A DNA stretch of 64,000 nucleotides from Serratia ureilytica (GCF_013375155.1 NZ_JABXOF010000012.1:124001-188000); one strand, 5' to 3'. Shown: positions 48,638 through 59,258, numbered from the stretch's first letter. The notes: generated by a model not told the origin, from the letters alone. A program made the numbers and translations.

Positions 48638-49450
48638 ATGAAGAAAAACCGCGCTTTTTTAAAATGGGCTGGTGGAAAATACCCGCTGGTAGATGAGATT
48701 CGTCGCCATCTGCCGGCGGGAGACTGCTTAATCGAGCCCTTCGTGGGTGCGGGATCCGTCTTTCTGAATACGGATTACGACGCCTACATTCTCGCCGACA
48801 TCAATAGCGATCTTATCAACCTGTATAACATCGTTAAGCTGCGCACGGATGACTTCGTGCGCGATGCCCGCACGCTTTTCGCCGATGAATTCAATAACTC
48901 GGATCAGTTTTACCTGCTGCGAGAAGAGTTCAATACTAGCACCGAGCCTTACCGCCGGGCGCTGCTGTTCCTGTACCTGAACCGTCACTGCTATAACGGC
49001 CTGTGCCGCTATAACCTGCGCGGCGAGTTCAATGTGCCGTTTGGCCGGTACAAGAAACCGTACTTCCCGGAAGAAGAGCTCTACTGGTTTGCTGAAAAAT
49101 CGCGCAATGCCACTTTTGTCTGCGAGCATTACCGCGATACCATGGCGAAGGCCGCAGCCGGCGCCGTGGTGTATTGCGATCCGCCTTATGCGCCGCTGTC
49201 GGCGACGGCGAATTTCACCGCTTACCACACCAACAGCTTCAGCATCGCCGATCAGCAGAGCCTGGCGCATCTGGCGCATCAGCTCTCGGTAGAGAGCCGG
49301 GTGCCGGTATTGATTTCCAATCACGATACCGAGCTGACGCGCGACTGGTACCAGCATGCTGCGCTGTATGTGGTGAAAGCGCGCCGCACGATCAGCCGCA
49401 ATATTCTCGGCCGCAGCAAAGTGAACGAGCTTTTGGCGCTGTATCGCTAA
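48638..49450 (+). CDS. dam: DNA adenine methylase (GATC)
   Basis: N6-adenine methyltransferase acting at GATC, used in mismatch repair, replication timing and phase-variable expression. The 270 residues have the SAM-binding FVGAGS (35-40) and catalytic DPPY at 181-184, in the alpha-group order, and the KWAGGK N-terminal motif. It lies 84 bases after damX and is followed by rpe, the usual enterobacterial order. Confidence 0.97.
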   Translation: MKKNRAFLKWAGGKYPLVDEIRRHLPAGDCLIEPFVGAGSVFLNTDYDAYILADINSDLINLYNIVKLRTDDFVRDARTLFADEFNNSDQFYLLREEFNTSTEPYRRALLFLYLNRHCYNGLCRYNLRGEFNVPFGRYKKPYFPEEELYWFAEKSRNATFVCEHYRDTMAKAAAGAVVYCDPPYAPLSATANFTAYHTNSFSIADQQSLAHLAHQLSVESRVPVLISNHDTELTRDWYQHAALYVVKARRTISRNILGRSKVNELLALYR

Positions 49451-49467
49451 GCCGGGGGCACCCCGGC
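49451..49467. other. GC hairpin between dam and rpe
   Basis: GCCGGGG/CCCCGGC, a 7-bp stem with loop GCA, begins directly after the dam stop codon. There is no T-run, so it more likely protects or paces the transcript than ends it. Confidence 0.35.
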
Positions 49468-49501
49468 GCATAACAACTCGACCCTACGTTTGGAGAAGCG
49501 G

Positions 49502-50179
49502 ATGAAAAAGTTTTTGATTGCCCCGTCCATTCTGTCGGCAGATTTTGCCCGGTTAGGTGAAGATACCGCTAACGTGCTGGCCGCAGGCGGCGACGTGGTG
49601 CACTTCGACGTCATGGACAACCACTACGTGCCCAATCTGACCATCGGTCCGATGGTGTGCGAAGCGCTGCGCAACTACGGCATTACCGCGCCGATTGACG
49701 TGCATCTGATGGTCAAGCCGGTGGACCGCATCGTGCCTGACTTCGCCAAGGCCGGCGCGTCTTATATCTCTTTCCACCCTGAAGCCTCCGAACATGTCGA
49801 TCGCACCATTCAGCTGATCAAAGAGCACGGCTGTAAGGCCGGCCTGGTGTTCAACCCGGCGACCCCGCTGAGCTATCTTGATTACGTGATGGATAAAATC
49901 GACGTGATCCTGCTGATGTCGGTCAACCCGGGCTTCGGCGGCCAGTCGTTCATCCACGGCACGCTCGACAAGCTGCGCCAAGTGCGCAAGCTGATCGACG
50001 ACAGCGGTCGCGACATCCGCCTGGAAGTCGACGGCGGGGTGAAGGTGGATAACATCGCCGAAATCGCCGCCGCGGGCGCCGATATGTTCGTCGCCGGTTC
50101 CGCCATCTTTGGCCAGCCGGACTACCGCAAGGTGATCGACGAGATGCGCAGCGAGCTGGCGAAGGTTTCCCATGGCTGA
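49502..50179 (+). CDS. rpe: Ribulose-phosphate 3-epimerase
   Basis: Interconverts D-ribulose 5-phosphate and D-xylulose 5-phosphate in the pentose phosphate pathway. The start [15 protein letters not shown] (ATG 49502, GGAG upstream) gives 225 residues as in E. coli. Metal and catalytic motifs [28 protein letters not shown] and EVDGGV are all present. It overlaps gph by eight bases. Confidence 0.97.
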   Translation: MKKFLIAPSILSADFARLGEDTANVLAAGGDVVHFDVMDNHYVPNLTIGPMVCEALRNYGITAPIDVHLMVKPVDRIVPDFAKAGASYISFHPEASEHVDRTIQLIKEHGCKAGLVFNPATPLSYLDYVMDKIDVILLMSVNPGFGGQSFIHGTLDKLRQVRKLIDDSGRDIRLEVDGGVKVDNIAEIAAAGADMFVAGSAIFGQPDYRKVIDEMRSELAKVSHG

Positions 50180-50870
50180 TTTCGGCGCGATCCGCGCATT
50201 GGCCTTCGATCTGGACGGCACGCTGGTCGACAGCGCGCCGGGCCTGGCGGCCGCCATCGATATGGCGCTGGAAGAAGCGGGCCTGCCGCAAGCGGGTGAG
50301 GAGCGGGTTGGCACCTGGATCGGCAACGGCGCCGACGTGCTGGTGCAGCGCGCGCTGCGCTGGGCGGAAGCGGAAGGCACGCCGGAACAGTGCGGCCGGC
50401 TGCGTGAACGCTTCGACCATTTCTATGCGCAGACCGTCGACAGCGGTAGCCGCCTGTTCCCGCAGGTGCAAGAGACGCTGGCCCGACTGGCCGCGCACGG
50501 CTACCCGATGGCGCTGGTGACCAACAAGCCGACGCCGTTCGTGGCGCCGCTGCTGGCATCGTTGGGGATTGGCGACTATTTCTCGCTGGTGATCGGCGGC
50601 GACGACGTGACGGAAAAGAAACCGCACCCGGCGCCGTTGTATCTGGTGCTCGGCAAGCTTGGGCTGCGCGCGCATGAACTGCTGTTCGTCGGCGATTCAC
50701 GCAACGATATTCAAGCCGCGCAGGGCGCCGGTTGCCCAAGCGTCGGCTTTACCTACGGTTATAACTACGGCGAATCGATAGCCCTGAGCCACCCCGATCG
50801 GGTGTTGGAGCGCTTTGCCGATTTGTTGCCCGCTCTTGGGCTGTCATCTTTAGAGAATCAGGAAATTTAA
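50172..50870 (+). CDS. gph: Phosphoglycolate phosphatase
   Basis: HAD phosphatase that removes 2-phosphoglycolate, formed for example during repair of DNA 3'-phosphoglycolate ends. The 232-residue protein has motif I DLDGTLVD (Asp13, Asp15), motif II LVTNKPT, the lysine in EKKPHP and motif [12 protein letters not shown]. coli Gph is about 20 residues longer at the C-terminus. It overlaps rpe and is two bases before trpS. Confidence 0.95.
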   Translation: MADFGAIRALAFDLDGTLVDSAPGLAAAIDMALEEAGLPQAGEERVGTWIGNGADVLVQRALRWAEAEGTPEQCGRLRERFDHFYAQTVDSGSRLFPQVQETLARLAAHGYPMALVTNKPTPFVAPLLASLGIGDYFSLVIGGDDVTEKKPHPAPLYLVLGKLGLRAHELLFVGDSRNDIQAAQGAGCPSVGFTYGYNYGESIALSHPDRVLERFADLLPALGLSSLENQEI

Positions 50871-50872
50871 AC

Positions 50873-51880
50873 ATGAGTAAGCCCATCGTATTTAGCGGCG
50901 CGCAGCCGTCCGGCGAACTGACCATCGGCAACTACATGGGTGCGCTGCGTCAGTGGGTGCAGATGCAGGACGACTACGACTGCATCTACTGCATCGTCGA
51001 TCTGCATGCCATCACCGTGCGCCAGGACGCCGAGAAACTGCGCAAAGCCACGCTGGATACGCTGGCGCTGTACCTGGCCTGCGGTATCGATCCGGAAAAA
51101 AGCACCATCTTCGTGCAGTCGCACGTGCCTGAGCACACGCAGCTGAGCTGGGTGCTGAACTGCTACACCTATTTCGGCGAACTGAGCCGCATGACGCAGT
51201 TCAAAGACAAATCCGCGCGCTACGCGGAGAACATCAACGCCGGGCTGTTCAGCTATCCGGTGCTGATGGCGGCGGATATCCTGCTGTATCAAACCAACCA
51301 GGTGCCGGTGGGCGAAGACCAGAAGCAGCACCTGGAACTGAGCCGCGACGTGGGCCAGCGTTTCAACGCGCTGTACGGCGACGTGTTCAAAGTGCCGGAG
51401 CCGTTTATTCCTAAATCCGGCGCGCGCGTGATGTCGCTGCAGGAACCGACCAAGAAGATGTCCAAGTCGGACGATAACCGCAACAACGTGATCGGCCTGC
51501 TGGAAGATCCGAAAGCGGTGACCAAGAAGATTAAGCGCGCAATGACCGACTCGGAAGAGCCGCCTGTCGTGCGTTACGACGTGGTCAACAAGGCGGGCGT
51601 CTCTAACCTGCTGGATATTCTCGCCGGCGTGACCGGCAAGAGCATCGCGCAGCTGGAAGCCGAGTTCGAAGGCCAGATGTACGGCCACCTGAAAGGCGCG
51701 GTGGCGGAAGCCGTCTCCGGCATGCTGGGTGAGCTGCAGGAGCGCTATCACCGCTTCCGTAACGACGAAGCCTATCTGCAGCAGGTGATGCGCGACGGCG
51801 CCGCCAAGGCCCGCGCACGCGCGCAGGAAACCCTGGCGAAGGTCTATCAGGCCGTTGGTTTCGTACCGCCGCAGGCGTAA
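50873..51880 (+). CDS. trpS: Tryptophanyl-tRNA synthetase
   Basis: Class I synthetase charging tRNA-Trp. The 335 residues (E. coli 334) show the HIGH-like motif TIGNYMGAL (16-24) and the KMSKS motif KKMSKSDDN near residue 195. It is the last gene of the damX-trpS series and ends before a strong bidirectional terminator shared with cysG. Confidence 0.98.
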   Translation: MSKPIVFSGAQPSGELTIGNYMGALRQWVQMQDDYDCIYCIVDLHAITVRQDAEKLRKATLDTLALYLACGIDPEKSTIFVQSHVPEHTQLSWVLNCYTYFGELSRMTQFKDKSARYAENINAGLFSYPVLMAADILLYQTNQVPVGEDQKQHLELSRDVGQRFNALYGDVFKVPEPFIPKSGARVMSLQEPTKKMSKSDDNRNNVIGLLEDPKAVTKKIKRAMTDSEEPPVVRYDVVNKAGVSNLLDILAGVTGKSIAQLEAEFEGQMYGHLKGAVAEAVSGMLGELQERYHRFRNDEAYLQQVMRDGAAKARARAQETLAKVYQAVGFVPPQA

Positions 51881-51893
51881 CGCCGGCGAAAAT

Positions 51894-51922
51894 AAAAAAA
51901 GCGGCCACGGGCCGCTTTTTTT
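51894..51922. terminator. Bidirectional terminator between trpS and cysG
   Basis: AAAAAAAGCGGCC and GGCCGCTTTTTTT form a 13-bp stem with a 3-base loop, with A-run and T-run serving both convergent genes. Confidence 0.92.
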
Positions 51923-51931
51923 ATGTCGGTA

Positions 51932-53335
51932 TCACGCCATTTGCGCCAGGCTGACGGGTGATGCCTCGCTGGCGAACCAGTTGAGTTTGCTGCGCAGGCT
52001 GACCACGCTGCCGACGATGATCAGGCTGGGGCTGGCGGCCTGCAGTGACAGGGCGCCCAGTTGGCCGAGCTCGCCTTCGATCACCCGCTGGCGGCAGGAA
52101 GTGCCGTTTTCTACCAGCGCCACCGGCGTGGTGGCCGCCAATCCATTCACGATCAGCTGGCGCTGGATCTCCGCCGCCTGCGACAGCCCCATATAAAACA
52201 CCAGCGTCTGTTGCCCGGCGGCCAGCGTCGCCCAGTCCAATCCGCCGTCGGCCTTGGCGTGGCCGGTCACCAGGCGCACGCTCTGCGCATGGTCGCGGTG
52301 GGTGAGCGGGATACCGCTGTAGGCGGAACAGCCGGAGGCGGCGGTGATGCCCGGCACCACCGAGAACGGCACGTTGGCGTCCGCCAGCGTCTCCAGCTCT
52401 TCGCCGCCGCGGCCGAAGATAAAGGGATCGCCGCCTTTCAGACGCACCACGCGTTTGCCTTGCTGCGCCTGCTGCAGCAGGATTTGGTTGATTTGCTCTT
52501 GCGGCACGCAGTGGTGGCCGGCGCGTTTCCCGACGAAGATGCGTTCGGCGTCGCGACGCACCAGCGTCATGATCGCTTCGGAGACCAGCCGGTCGTAAAC
52601 CACCACGTCGGCCTGCTGGATCTGCTGCAGCCCTTTCAGCGTCAGCAGGCCGGCATCGCCCGGCCCGGCGCCCACCAGCACCACTTCACCGCGATCTTCC
52701 GGCCGTTCGCTGAACAGCTGCTCGAGCTGGCGTTCGGCCAGCGTGGCGTCGTCGTTGGCCAGCGACTGCGCCAGCCGATCGTGGGCGAATAACCGTTCCC
52801 AGAAGCGACGGCGCGCGCCGAGGCTGCTGAAGCGTTGTTTTACCCGCTGCCGCAGCGAGCCGCCCAGCTGGGCCAGCTTGCCGAGGTGCTGCGGCAGCAT
52901 CGCTTCCAGCTTCTCGCGCAGCAGCCGCGCCAGCACCGGCGCTTTGCCGCCGGAGGACACCGCCACCATGATCGGCGAACGATCGATGATTGACGGCATG
53001 ATAAAGCTGGCGCGTTTCGGATCGTCCACCACGTTGCAGAACACCCGCTGCTGGTTGGCGCACTGATACACCAGTGCGTTGACCTCCAGCCGGTCGGTGG
53101 CGGCGATCACCAGCCATTTTTCCGTCAGCAGGGCCGGGCTGAATTCGCCCTCGGCCAGCGTCAACAGGCCTTCTGCCGCCCACAGGCGGAACTGCGAGGT
53201 GAAGTCTACGGCGTTGACGGTCAGCGCTGCGCCGGCGTCCAGCAGCAGGCGGGCCTTGCGTTCGGCGATCTCGCCGCCGCCGACCAGCAGGCAGGCTTTG
53301 TGTTGCAGTTGGCAGAAAATCGGCAGGTAGTCCAT
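51932..53335 (-). CDS. cysG: Siroheme synthase (trifunctional)
   Basis: Makes siroheme from uroporphyrinogen III: methylation, NAD-dependent dehydrogenation and iron insertion. The start [10 protein letters not shown] (ATG 53335, GGAG five bases before) gives 467 residues (E. coli 457); an in-frame GTG two codons earlier is less likely. The N-terminal dehydrogenase/ferrochelatase has GGGEIAERK (19-27) and [16 protein letters not shown]; the methyltransferase domain starts near 217 ([14 protein letters not shown]). Directly downstream of nirD, it supplies siroheme to NirB. Confidence 0.97.
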   Translation of the reverse strand: MDYLPIFCQLQHKACLLVGGGEIAERKARLLLDAGAALTVNAVDFTSQFRLWAAEGLLTLAEGEFSPALLTEKWLVIAATDRLEVNALVYQCANQQRVFCNVVDDPKRASFIMPSIIDRSPIMVAVSSGGKAPVLARLLREKLEAMLPQHLGKLAQLGGSLRQRVKQRFSSLGARRRFWERLFAHDRLAQSLANDDATLAERQLEQLFSERPEDRGEVVLVGAGPGDAGLLTLKGLQQIQQADVVVYDRLVSEAIMTLVRRDAERIFVGKRAGHHCVPQEQINQILLQQAQQGKRVVRLKGGDPFIFGRGGEELETLADANVPFSVVPGITAASGCSAYSGIPLTHRDHAQSVRLVTGHAKADGGLDWATLAAGQQTLVFYMGLSQAAEIQRQLIVNGLAATTPVALVENGTSCRQRVIEGELGQLGALSLQAASPSLIIVGSVVSLRSKLNWFASEASPVSLAQMA

Positions 53336-53385
53336 CGGCACTCCTCAGGGTTATCGGCGTGGGGGCGGGATGCGCCCCCGAAAGG

Positions 53386-53712
53386 TTATGCCGCGACTTG
53401 CACGATGCCGTCGACCACCCGGCTGGTGAAGCTGGCGACGGAGCGGCTGTCATCTTCCAGACAGTGGCCGTCGTACAGGCGGAAATGCTGTTTCTTCAGC
53501 GGGCTGGCGACCCACAGTTCGCCCTGATGCTCGGCGATCAGCCCGCGTGACAGCACGCTGGCCTGGGCGAAGGGGTCGATATTGCTGATGGCGAACACCT
53601 GTTCGTCGGCATAGGGGCGGAACACCGCCACCTGCCGATCGCCGATCAGGGCGCACACGCCGGTGCCGGGCAGAATGTCGGCGACGGGACAAACGGTAAT
53701 CCACTGGCTCAT
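53386..53712 (-). CDS. nirD: Nitrite reductase (NADH) small subunit
   Basis: Partner of NirB in cytoplasmic NADH-dependent nitrite reduction to ammonium. The 108 residues, equal to E. coli, adopt a Rieske-like fold but lack the cluster-binding Cys/His pairs, as is normal for NirD. It overlaps the nirB stop by four bases. The next gene, 50 bases on, is cysG; nirC, the nitrite channel gene found here in E. coli, is absent. Confidence 0.96.
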   Translation of the reverse strand: MSQWITVCPVADILPGTGVCALIGDRQVAVFRPYADEQVFAISNIDPFAQASVLSRGLIAEHQGELWVASPLKKQHFRLYDGHCLEDDSRSVASFTSRVVDGIVQVAA

Positions 53713-56258
53713 GCGTGGCTCTCCTCGGTATCGATCAGGGTGACGGGAATGCGCTCGTCAGGGCGCGCCGGGCGGTGCTGGTCGCGTTCAGCCACCACCT
53801 GCACGTTCGGATCGCGCAGCGGGCTGTTGATGAAGTGAGCGAAGCGCAGCTGCGTTTCCGGATGCTCGACGGTCTCTTTCCACTCGCAGACCACCGCGTC
53901 GCGCAGGCGGGCGATCTCCGCTTCCAACTGCTCGTTGATGCCGAGCTTGTCGTCGACGATCACCTTGCGCAGGTAATCGATGCCGCCTTCCAGGCTCTCC
54001 AGCCATACCGAGGTACGCTGCAGCTTATCGGCGGTGCGGATATAGAACATCATGAAGCGGTCGAGGTAGCGCACCAGGGTCTCGCGATCGAGATCGGCGG
54101 CCAGCAGGTCGGCGTGGCGCGGTTTCATGCCGCCGTTGCCGCAGACGTACAGGTTCCAGCCGTTTTCGGTGGCGATGATGCCGACGTCCTTGCCCTGCGC
54201 CTCGGCGCATTCACGGGTACAGCCCGAGACGCCGAACTTCATTTTGTGCGGGGTGCGGATGCCTTTGTAGCGATGTTCCAGCGTGACGCCGAAGCCGACG
54301 CTGTCGCCGACGCCGTAGCGGCACCAGGTGCTGCCGACGCAGGTTTTCGCCATGCGCAGCGCCTTGGCATACGCGTGGCCGGTTTCAAAGCCGGCGGCGA
54401 GCAGCTTGCTCCAGATGGCCGGCAGATCGTCTTTCTGCGCGCCGAACATGCCGATGCGCTGCGAGCCGGTCATTTTGGTGTAGAGGTTGTATTCCTTGGC
54501 GATCTGGCCGATGGCCAGCAGGCCGTCCGGGGTGATTTCGCCGCCGGCGGAGCGCGGGATCACCGAGTAGGTGCCGTCTTTCTGGATATTGCCGAGGAAG
54601 TTGTCGTTGGTATCCTGCAGCGGCGTATGCTGCGGCTTGAGGATGTACTCGTTCCAGCAAGAAGCCAGCAACGAGCCGACGGTCGGTTTACAGACTTCGC
54701 AGCCGTAGCCTTTGCCGTATTTGGCCAGCAATGCCTCGAACGACTTGATGCCTTCGACGCGGATCAGGTGGAACAGCTCCTGGCGTGAATAGGCGAAGTG
54801 TTCGCACAGGTGGTGGTTGACCTCGATGCCTTGCTTGCTCAGCTCGGCGTTCAGTACCTGGGTGAGCAGCGGGATGCAGCCGCCGCAGCCGGTGCCGGCC
54901 TTGGTTTCGGCCTTCAGCGCCGCCACGGTGTGGCAGCCTTTATTGACCGCCTGGATGATGTCGCCTTTGCTGACGTCGAAGCAGGAGCAGATCTGCGCGC
55001 TTTCCGGCAGCGAATCTACGCCGATGGCCGGTTTGCTGCCCGCATGGGCCGGCAGGATCAGGCCGTCCGGGTTTTCCGGCAGCTCGATGCCGTTCAGCGC
55101 CAGCTGCAACAGGTTGCCGTAGTCGCTGGTGTCGCCCACCAGCACCGCGCCGAGCAGGGTTTTATTGTCGGCGCTGACCACGATGCGTTTGTAGACTTCT
55201 TTGCTCTCATCCAGATAAACGTAGCTGCGGGCGCCCTCGGTGCGGCCGTGGGCATCGCCGATGCCGCCGACGTCTACGCCCAGCAGTTTCAGTTTGGCGC
55301 TCATATCGGCACCCTGGAAGCCGTTTTCGCGGCCCAGCAGGTGATCGGCGGCCACCTGCGCCATTTTGTAACCCGGCGCCACCAGGCCGAAGGTGCGATC
55401 GCGCCAGGCGGCGCACTCACCGATGGCGTACACGTCCGGATCCGATGTCTGGCAGCAGTCGTTGATGGCGATGCCGCCGCGGCGGCCGATCTCCAGTCCG
55501 CATTGACGCGCCAGCTTGTCCTGGGCGCGGATGCCGGTGGAGAAAACGATGAAATCCACTTCCAGCAGGCTGCCGTCGGCGAAATGCAGGGTTTTGCGCG
55601 CCGTGCCGCCGCCGTTGACGATCTCCTGGGTGTTTTTCCCGGTGTGTACTTTGACGCCCATGCGCTCGATCTTGCGGCGCAGCTGGTCACCGCCCATCGG
55701 GTCGAGCTGTTCGGCCATCAGCACCGGAGCGAATTCGATCACGTGCGTTTCCACCCCCAGGCTTTTCAGCGCGCCGGCGGCTTCCAGCCCCAACAGCCCG
55801 CCGCCGACCACCGCGCCGCGTTTGCTGCGGCGCGCGCAGGCTTCAATGGCGTTCAGGTCTTCGATGGTGCGGTAAACGAAGCAGTCCTGGCTATCCGAGC
55901 CTTTAATCGGCGGGATCCACGGATAGGAGCCGGTGGCCATGATCAGCTTGTCGTAATAGACGGTGCGTCCGGTATTGGAGTGGATGACTTTCTCGTCGCG
56001 ATTGATGGTGATGGCGCGTTCGCCGATCAGCACCTTCACGCCGTGCTTTTCGTAAAAGCCTTCGCGCACCAGCGACAGCTCTTCGGCGGTATGGTGCGAG
56101 AAATAGGAAGAGAGATGCACGCGATCGTAAGCGATGCGCGGCTCTTCGCAAAACACGGTGATGTCGAATAGGTCTTTGTCTGCTTTATCCAACAGATCTT
56201 CGATGAACCGGTGGCCGACCATGCCATTGCCGATCACGGCAAGTTTGACTCTGCTCAT
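53709..56258 (-). CDS. nirB: Nitrite reductase (NADH) large subunit
   Basis: Siroheme enzyme that reduces nitrite to ammonium with NADH. The start MSRVKLAVIGNGMVG (ATG 56256-56258, GAGG upstream) gives 849 residues (E. coli 847); a further 24 in-frame codons cross the promoter. N-terminal FAD/NAD domains (GNGMVG; GGGLLGLEAAGAL), a BFD-type [2Fe-2S] domain (ICSCFDV...GCGGCIP) and the C-terminal siroheme/[4Fe-4S] domain (CTRECAEAQGKD...CGNGG) are in order. Control sites upstream indicate anaerobic, nitrate/nitrite-responsive expression. Confidence 0.97.
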   Translation of the reverse strand: MSRVKLAVIGNGMVGHRFIEDLLDKADKDLFDITVFCEEPRIAYDRVHLSSYFSHHTAEELSLVREGFYEKHGVKVLIGERAITINRDEKVIHSNTGRTVYYDKLIMATGSYPWIPPIKGSDSQDCFVYRTIEDLNAIEACARRSKRGAVVGGGLLGLEAAGALKSLGVETHVIEFAPVLMAEQLDPMGGDQLRRKIERMGVKVHTGKNTQEIVNGGGTARKTLHFADGSLLEVDFIVFSTGIRAQDKLARQCGLEIGRRGGIAINDCCQTSDPDVYAIGECAAWRDRTFGLVAPGYKMAQVAADHLLGRENGFQGADMSAKLKLLGVDVGGIGDAHGRTEGARSYVYLDESKEVYKRIVVSADNKTLLGAVLVGDTSDYGNLLQLALNGIELPENPDGLILPAHAGSKPAIGVDSLPESAQICSCFDVSKGDIIQAVNKGCHTVAALKAETKAGTGCGGCIPLLTQVLNAELSKQGIEVNHHLCEHFAYSRQELFHLIRVEGIKSFEALLAKYGKGYGCEVCKPTVGSLLASCWNEYILKPQHTPLQDTNDNFLGNIQKDGTYSVIPRSAGGEITPDGLLAIGQIAKEYNLYTKMTGSQRIGMFGAQKDDLPAIWSKLLAAGFETGHAYAKALRMAKTCVGSTWCRYGVGDSVGFGVTLEHRYKGIRTPHKMKFGVSGCTRECAEAQGKDVGIIATENGWNLYVCGNGGMKPRHADLLAADLDRETLVRYLDRFMMFYIRTADKLQRTSVWLESLEGGIDYLRKVIVDDKLGINEQLEAEIARLRDAVVCEWKETVEHPETQLRFAHFINSPLRDPNVQVVAERDQHRPARPDERIPVTLIDTEESHA

Positions 56259-56316
56259 TATTGCCTCAAAATTCGGGTTTCCTAGGCTTACCTTATCCCT
56301 CCCGAGGGGCAATTTA

Positions 56317-56330
56317 TTGATGCAAATCAA
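56317..56330 (-). promoter_or_regulatory. FNR site of the nirB promoter
   Basis: TTGAT-GCAA-ATCAA on the plus strand, a perfect FNR consensus (TTGAT-N4-ATCAA). Centre about 65 bases upstream of the nirB start, with a TAAGGT -10-like sequence (56290-56295) placed as in E. coli nirB, where FNR binds at -41.5. Confidence 0.88.
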
Positions 56331-56343
56331 TCGCGCCTTTATA

Positions 56344-56359
56344 TACCCACAACGTGGTA
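56344..56359 (-). promoter_or_regulatory. NarL/NarP site of the nirB promoter
   Basis: TACCCAC-AA-CGTGGTA, two heptamers in the 7-2-7 inverted arrangement bound by NarL and NarP. Its centre is 28 bases from the FNR centre, the same offset as the -69.5 NarL and -41.5 FNR sites in E. coli nirB. Confidence 0.8.
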
Positions 56360-56545
56360 TATGAATGATTTTCCAAGTTTTTTGATAAGTTGCGGATTTT
56401 ATTCACCTTTAGCTGAAGCGAGTCAGGTCGCGCACCAACTACCCCGCAGGGAGTAGACGCGCAGGCCGGCATGCAACGGCGACTTTGTCAGCGCGATCCG
56501 CTGCCAGTATGATGAAGAAAACCAGCGCAACGGCAGAGGTGAAGG

Positions 56546-57829
56546 GTGGTGAAACGTCCATTGAAGTTTATCGACAACCTGCGTTTAAGCGGGCATGAAG
56601 GATTGTGGCAACTGGCGATAGAACAGGGGCGCATTGCGCATCTGGTGCCGCAGCCGGAAGGGCAGGAGTGGCGCAGCGACGTGCTGGATGCGCAGGGTGG
56701 GCTGGCGCTGCCGGCATTCGTCGAACCCCATATTCATCTGGATACCACGCAAACCGCCGGCCAGCCGGCCTGGAACCAGTCCGGCACGCTGTTTGAGGGG
56801 ATCGAGCGCTGGGCAGAACGCAAAGCCTTGTTGACCCATGAAGACGTCAAGCAACGCGCCTGGCAAACGCTCAAGTGGCAGATCGCCAACGGCGTGCAGT
56901 ATGTGCGCACCCACGTCGACGTTTCCGATCCCACGCTGACCGCGCTGCGCGCCATGCTGGAAGTTAAGCAGGAGGTGGCGCCCTGGGTAACGCTGCAGAT
57001 CGTCGCCTTCCCGCAGGAGGGGATCCTTTCCTATCCCAACGGCGAAGCATTGCTGGAAGAAGCGCTGCGGCTGGGAGCCGACGTGGTGGGCGCCATTCCG
57101 CATTTCGAGTTCACCCGCGAGTACGGCGTGGAGTCGCTGCACAAGGCATTCGCGCTGGCGCAAAAATACGATCGGCTGGTGGACGTGCACTGCGATGAAA
57201 TTGACGATGAGCAATCGCGTTTCGTCGAGACCGTGGCGGCGCTGGCGCTGAAGCTGGAGATGGGGGAGAAAGTCACCGCCAGCCACACCACGGCGATGCA
57301 CTCTTACAACGGCGCTTACGCCTCGCGGCTGTTCCGCCTGCTGAAAATGTCCGGCATCAACTTCGTCGCCAACCCGCTGGTGAACATTCACCTGCAGGGG
57401 CGTTTCGACAGCTACCCAAAACGGCGCGGCGTGACGCGGGTGAAGGAGATGCTGGAGGCGGAGATCAACGTCTGCTTCGGCCACGACGATGTGTTCGATC
57501 CCTGGTATCCGCTCGGCACCGCCAACATGCTGCAGGTGCTGCATATGGGGCTGCACGTGTGCCAGCTGATGGGCTATGGCCAAATCGACGACGGGCTGAA
57601 GCTGATCACCAGCCACAGCGCGCGCACGCTTAACCTGAGCGACTACGGCCTGGCGGCCGGCAACAGCGCCAACCTGGTGATCCTGCCGGCGGAAAGCGGT
57701 TTCGACGCGGTGCGCCGCCAGACGCCGGTGCGTTATTCGATTCGCCAGGGCGCGGTGATCGCCGAAACGCGGCCGGCGGAAACCACGCTGCATCTGCAGC
57801 AGGATGAGACGGTGGATTTTCGGCGCTAA
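56546..57829 (+). CDS. codA: Cytosine deaminase
   Basis: Amidohydrolase that converts cytosine to uracil and ammonia for pyrimidine salvage. The 427-residue protein equals E. coli CodA in length; metal ligands are in EPHIHLD (His62, His64), [23 protein letters not shown] and FGHDDVFD. The start is a GTG at 56546 (another GTG follows at 56549) behind AGGTGAAGG. The cytosine permease gene codB, its E. coli partner, is not present beside it; instead it stands between nirB and tsgA. Confidence 0.95.
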   Translation: MVKRPLKFIDNLRLSGHEGLWQLAIEQGRIAHLVPQPEGQEWRSDVLDAQGGLALPAFVEPHIHLDTTQTAGQPAWNQSGTLFEGIERWAERKALLTHEDVKQRAWQTLKWQIANGVQYVRTHVDVSDPTLTALRAMLEVKQEVAPWVTLQIVAFPQEGILSYPNGEALLEEALRLGADVVGAIPHFEFTREYGVESLHKAFALAQKYDRLVDVHCDEIDDEQSRFVETVAALALKLEMGEKVTASHTTAMHSYNGAYASRLFRLLKMSGINFVANPLVNIHLQGRFDSYPKRRGVTRVKEMLEAEINVCFGHDDVFDPWYPLGTANMLQVLHMGLHVCQLMGYGQIDDGLKLITSHSARTLNLSDYGLAAGNSANLVILPAESGFDAVRRQTPVRYSIRQGAVIAETRPAETTLHLQQDETVDFRR

Positions 57830-57838
57830 GGCGCAAAA

Positions 57839-57861
57839 AAGGGCGCCTTGCGGGCGCCCTT
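57839..57861. terminator. Terminator between codA and tsgA
   Basis: AAGGGCGCC/GGCGCCCTT, a 9-bp stem with a 5-base loop. The A-run before it on the plus strand gives tsgA (minus strand) a T-run; for codA the T-run is short. Confidence 0.75.
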
Positions 57862-57882
57862 GATGTATTTGATGCGTAGAAA

Positions 57883-59067
57883 TCAGTGCGTTACGTGACC
57901 GTGGCTGCGGTGCTTGGTCACGAAGCCCAGCAGCAGACACATCACGAACACCGCCAGATACAGGCCGTTGGCGGTGGTCAGCGCCGCGTGCGCCCCGCCT
58001 TTCGCCACGATCGGGCCGGTGACCACGAAGGTCAGCATGGTGCCGATGGTGCCGCAGGTCAGGATAAAGTTGACCAGCTTCGGCGAGGAGACCTTGGTCT
58101 GCAGCGAGCCGAGGGTGATCAGCGTGGTGTAGATGGCGCTGGAAACGAAGCCCAGGGCCATGATGTAGTAGCCCAGGTGCTCCGGATTGTCGGTGCTGAC
58201 GAACAGGTACATCGCGCCGGTGGCCAGCGCGGCCAGCACGGTAACGATGCGCTGCAGATCGAAGAAGCGCAGGATGAAGCTGAACACCCACATGCCGACC
58301 ATGTATGAGGTCCAGAAGTCGCTCACCAGCTTACCGGCCTGGCCGATGTCCATGTTGAACGACTTGGTGGCGTACTCAGGCACCCACTGAATGAAGCCCA
58401 GCTGGCCAAGGATGTAGCACAGCGCGGCGATCGACAGGAACAGCACGCCGATGCCCCATTTTTCTTTCTCGACCGGTTGACCGGCGTCGGCGCCTTTCTT
58501 GCCCAGCACCGGGAAGTCGGAGCACAGGGTCAGCACGAAGATCCCCACGTACAGCAGGCCGATGCAGGCATAAACCCAGTACCAGCCGATATGGCGAGCC
58601 AGCAGCATCGCGGCGACGATTGGGAAAATCATCCCGGCCATGCTGAAGAAGGAATCGGTGAACAACAGGCGTGAACCGCGCTGGCGGCCGGCATACATGT
58701 GGGTGATCAGGAAGGTGCCGATCGACATGGTGATACCGCTAACCACGCCAAGGATAAACATGCACAGCGAGAACATGGTCAGGCTCTTGCCGAGCATCAG
58801 CCCTGCCACCGCCAGCACCATCAGGACAAAGCCGAAGATCAGCTGACGCTTCAGCGGGATGATTTCCATCAGCCAGGCATTGAGGAAGATCGAAATCAAA
58901 ATGCCGGCGTTGAGGAAAGTAAAGGTGTTACTCATGCTGGAAACCGGCAGATTAAAGTACTCTGCAATGTTTCCCATCACCATCCCTGTGACGATCACTA
59001 AAGCACCGGTCAGCGCGTACGAAAAGAAGCTGATCCAGGTAAGCCGTATGCGGTTACTGTCATTCAT
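57883..59067 (-). CDS. tsgA: MFS transporter TsgA
   Basis: Twelve-helix major facilitator superfamily protein; the E. coli and Salmonella homologue lies beside nirB and its substrate is not established. The 394-residue protein (E. coli 393) has regularly spaced hydrophobic segments and conserved [29 protein letters not shown], here given only in part as [13 protein letters not shown] near 140. It reads in the same direction as nirB but is now separated from it by codA on the opposite strand. Confidence 0.93.
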   Translation of the reverse strand: MNDSNRIRLTWISFFSYALTGALVIVTGMVMGNIAEYFNLPVSSMSNTFTFLNAGILISIFLNAWLMEIIPLKRQLIFGFVLMVLAVAGLMLGKSLTMFSLCMFILGVVSGITMSIGTFLITHMYAGRQRGSRLLFTDSFFSMAGMIFPIVAAMLLARHIGWYWVYACIGLLYVGIFVLTLCSDFPVLGKKGADAGQPVEKEKWGIGVLFLSIAALCYILGQLGFIQWVPEYATKSFNMDIGQAGKLVSDFWTSYMVGMWVFSFILRFFDLQRIVTVLAALATGAMYLFVSTDNPEHLGYYIMALGFVSSAIYTTLITLGSLQTKVSSPKLVNFILTCGTIGTMLTFVVTGPIVAKGGAHAALTTANGLYLAVFVMCLLLGFVTKHRSHGHVTH

Positions 59068-59141
59068 TATATAGGCCTGAATATGTCTGTTAGAGGTTTT
59101 AAAACTGGCATAAGGCCGCTGGCTTTTCCTGGCAAACGCAG

Positions 59142-59200
59142 AAAAAAGTCCCGTTCAGGCCACCAGGGGGCGGATCCTAGCACAGACAACGGGATTTTTT
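59142..59200. terminator. Long-loop hairpin between the LacI-type gene and tsgA
   Basis: AAAAAAGTCCCGTT (59142-59155) and AACGGGATTTTTT (59188-59200) pair across a 32-base loop, with A/T runs at the stem base. It lies after the regulator gene and before tsgA, both leftward, and may act as a terminator. Confidence 0.45.
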
Positions 59201-59258
59201 GTGATGGCTGTCGATTTTTTGATGCAACCCATGAAGGGATGATACGCATTATTGTGAT

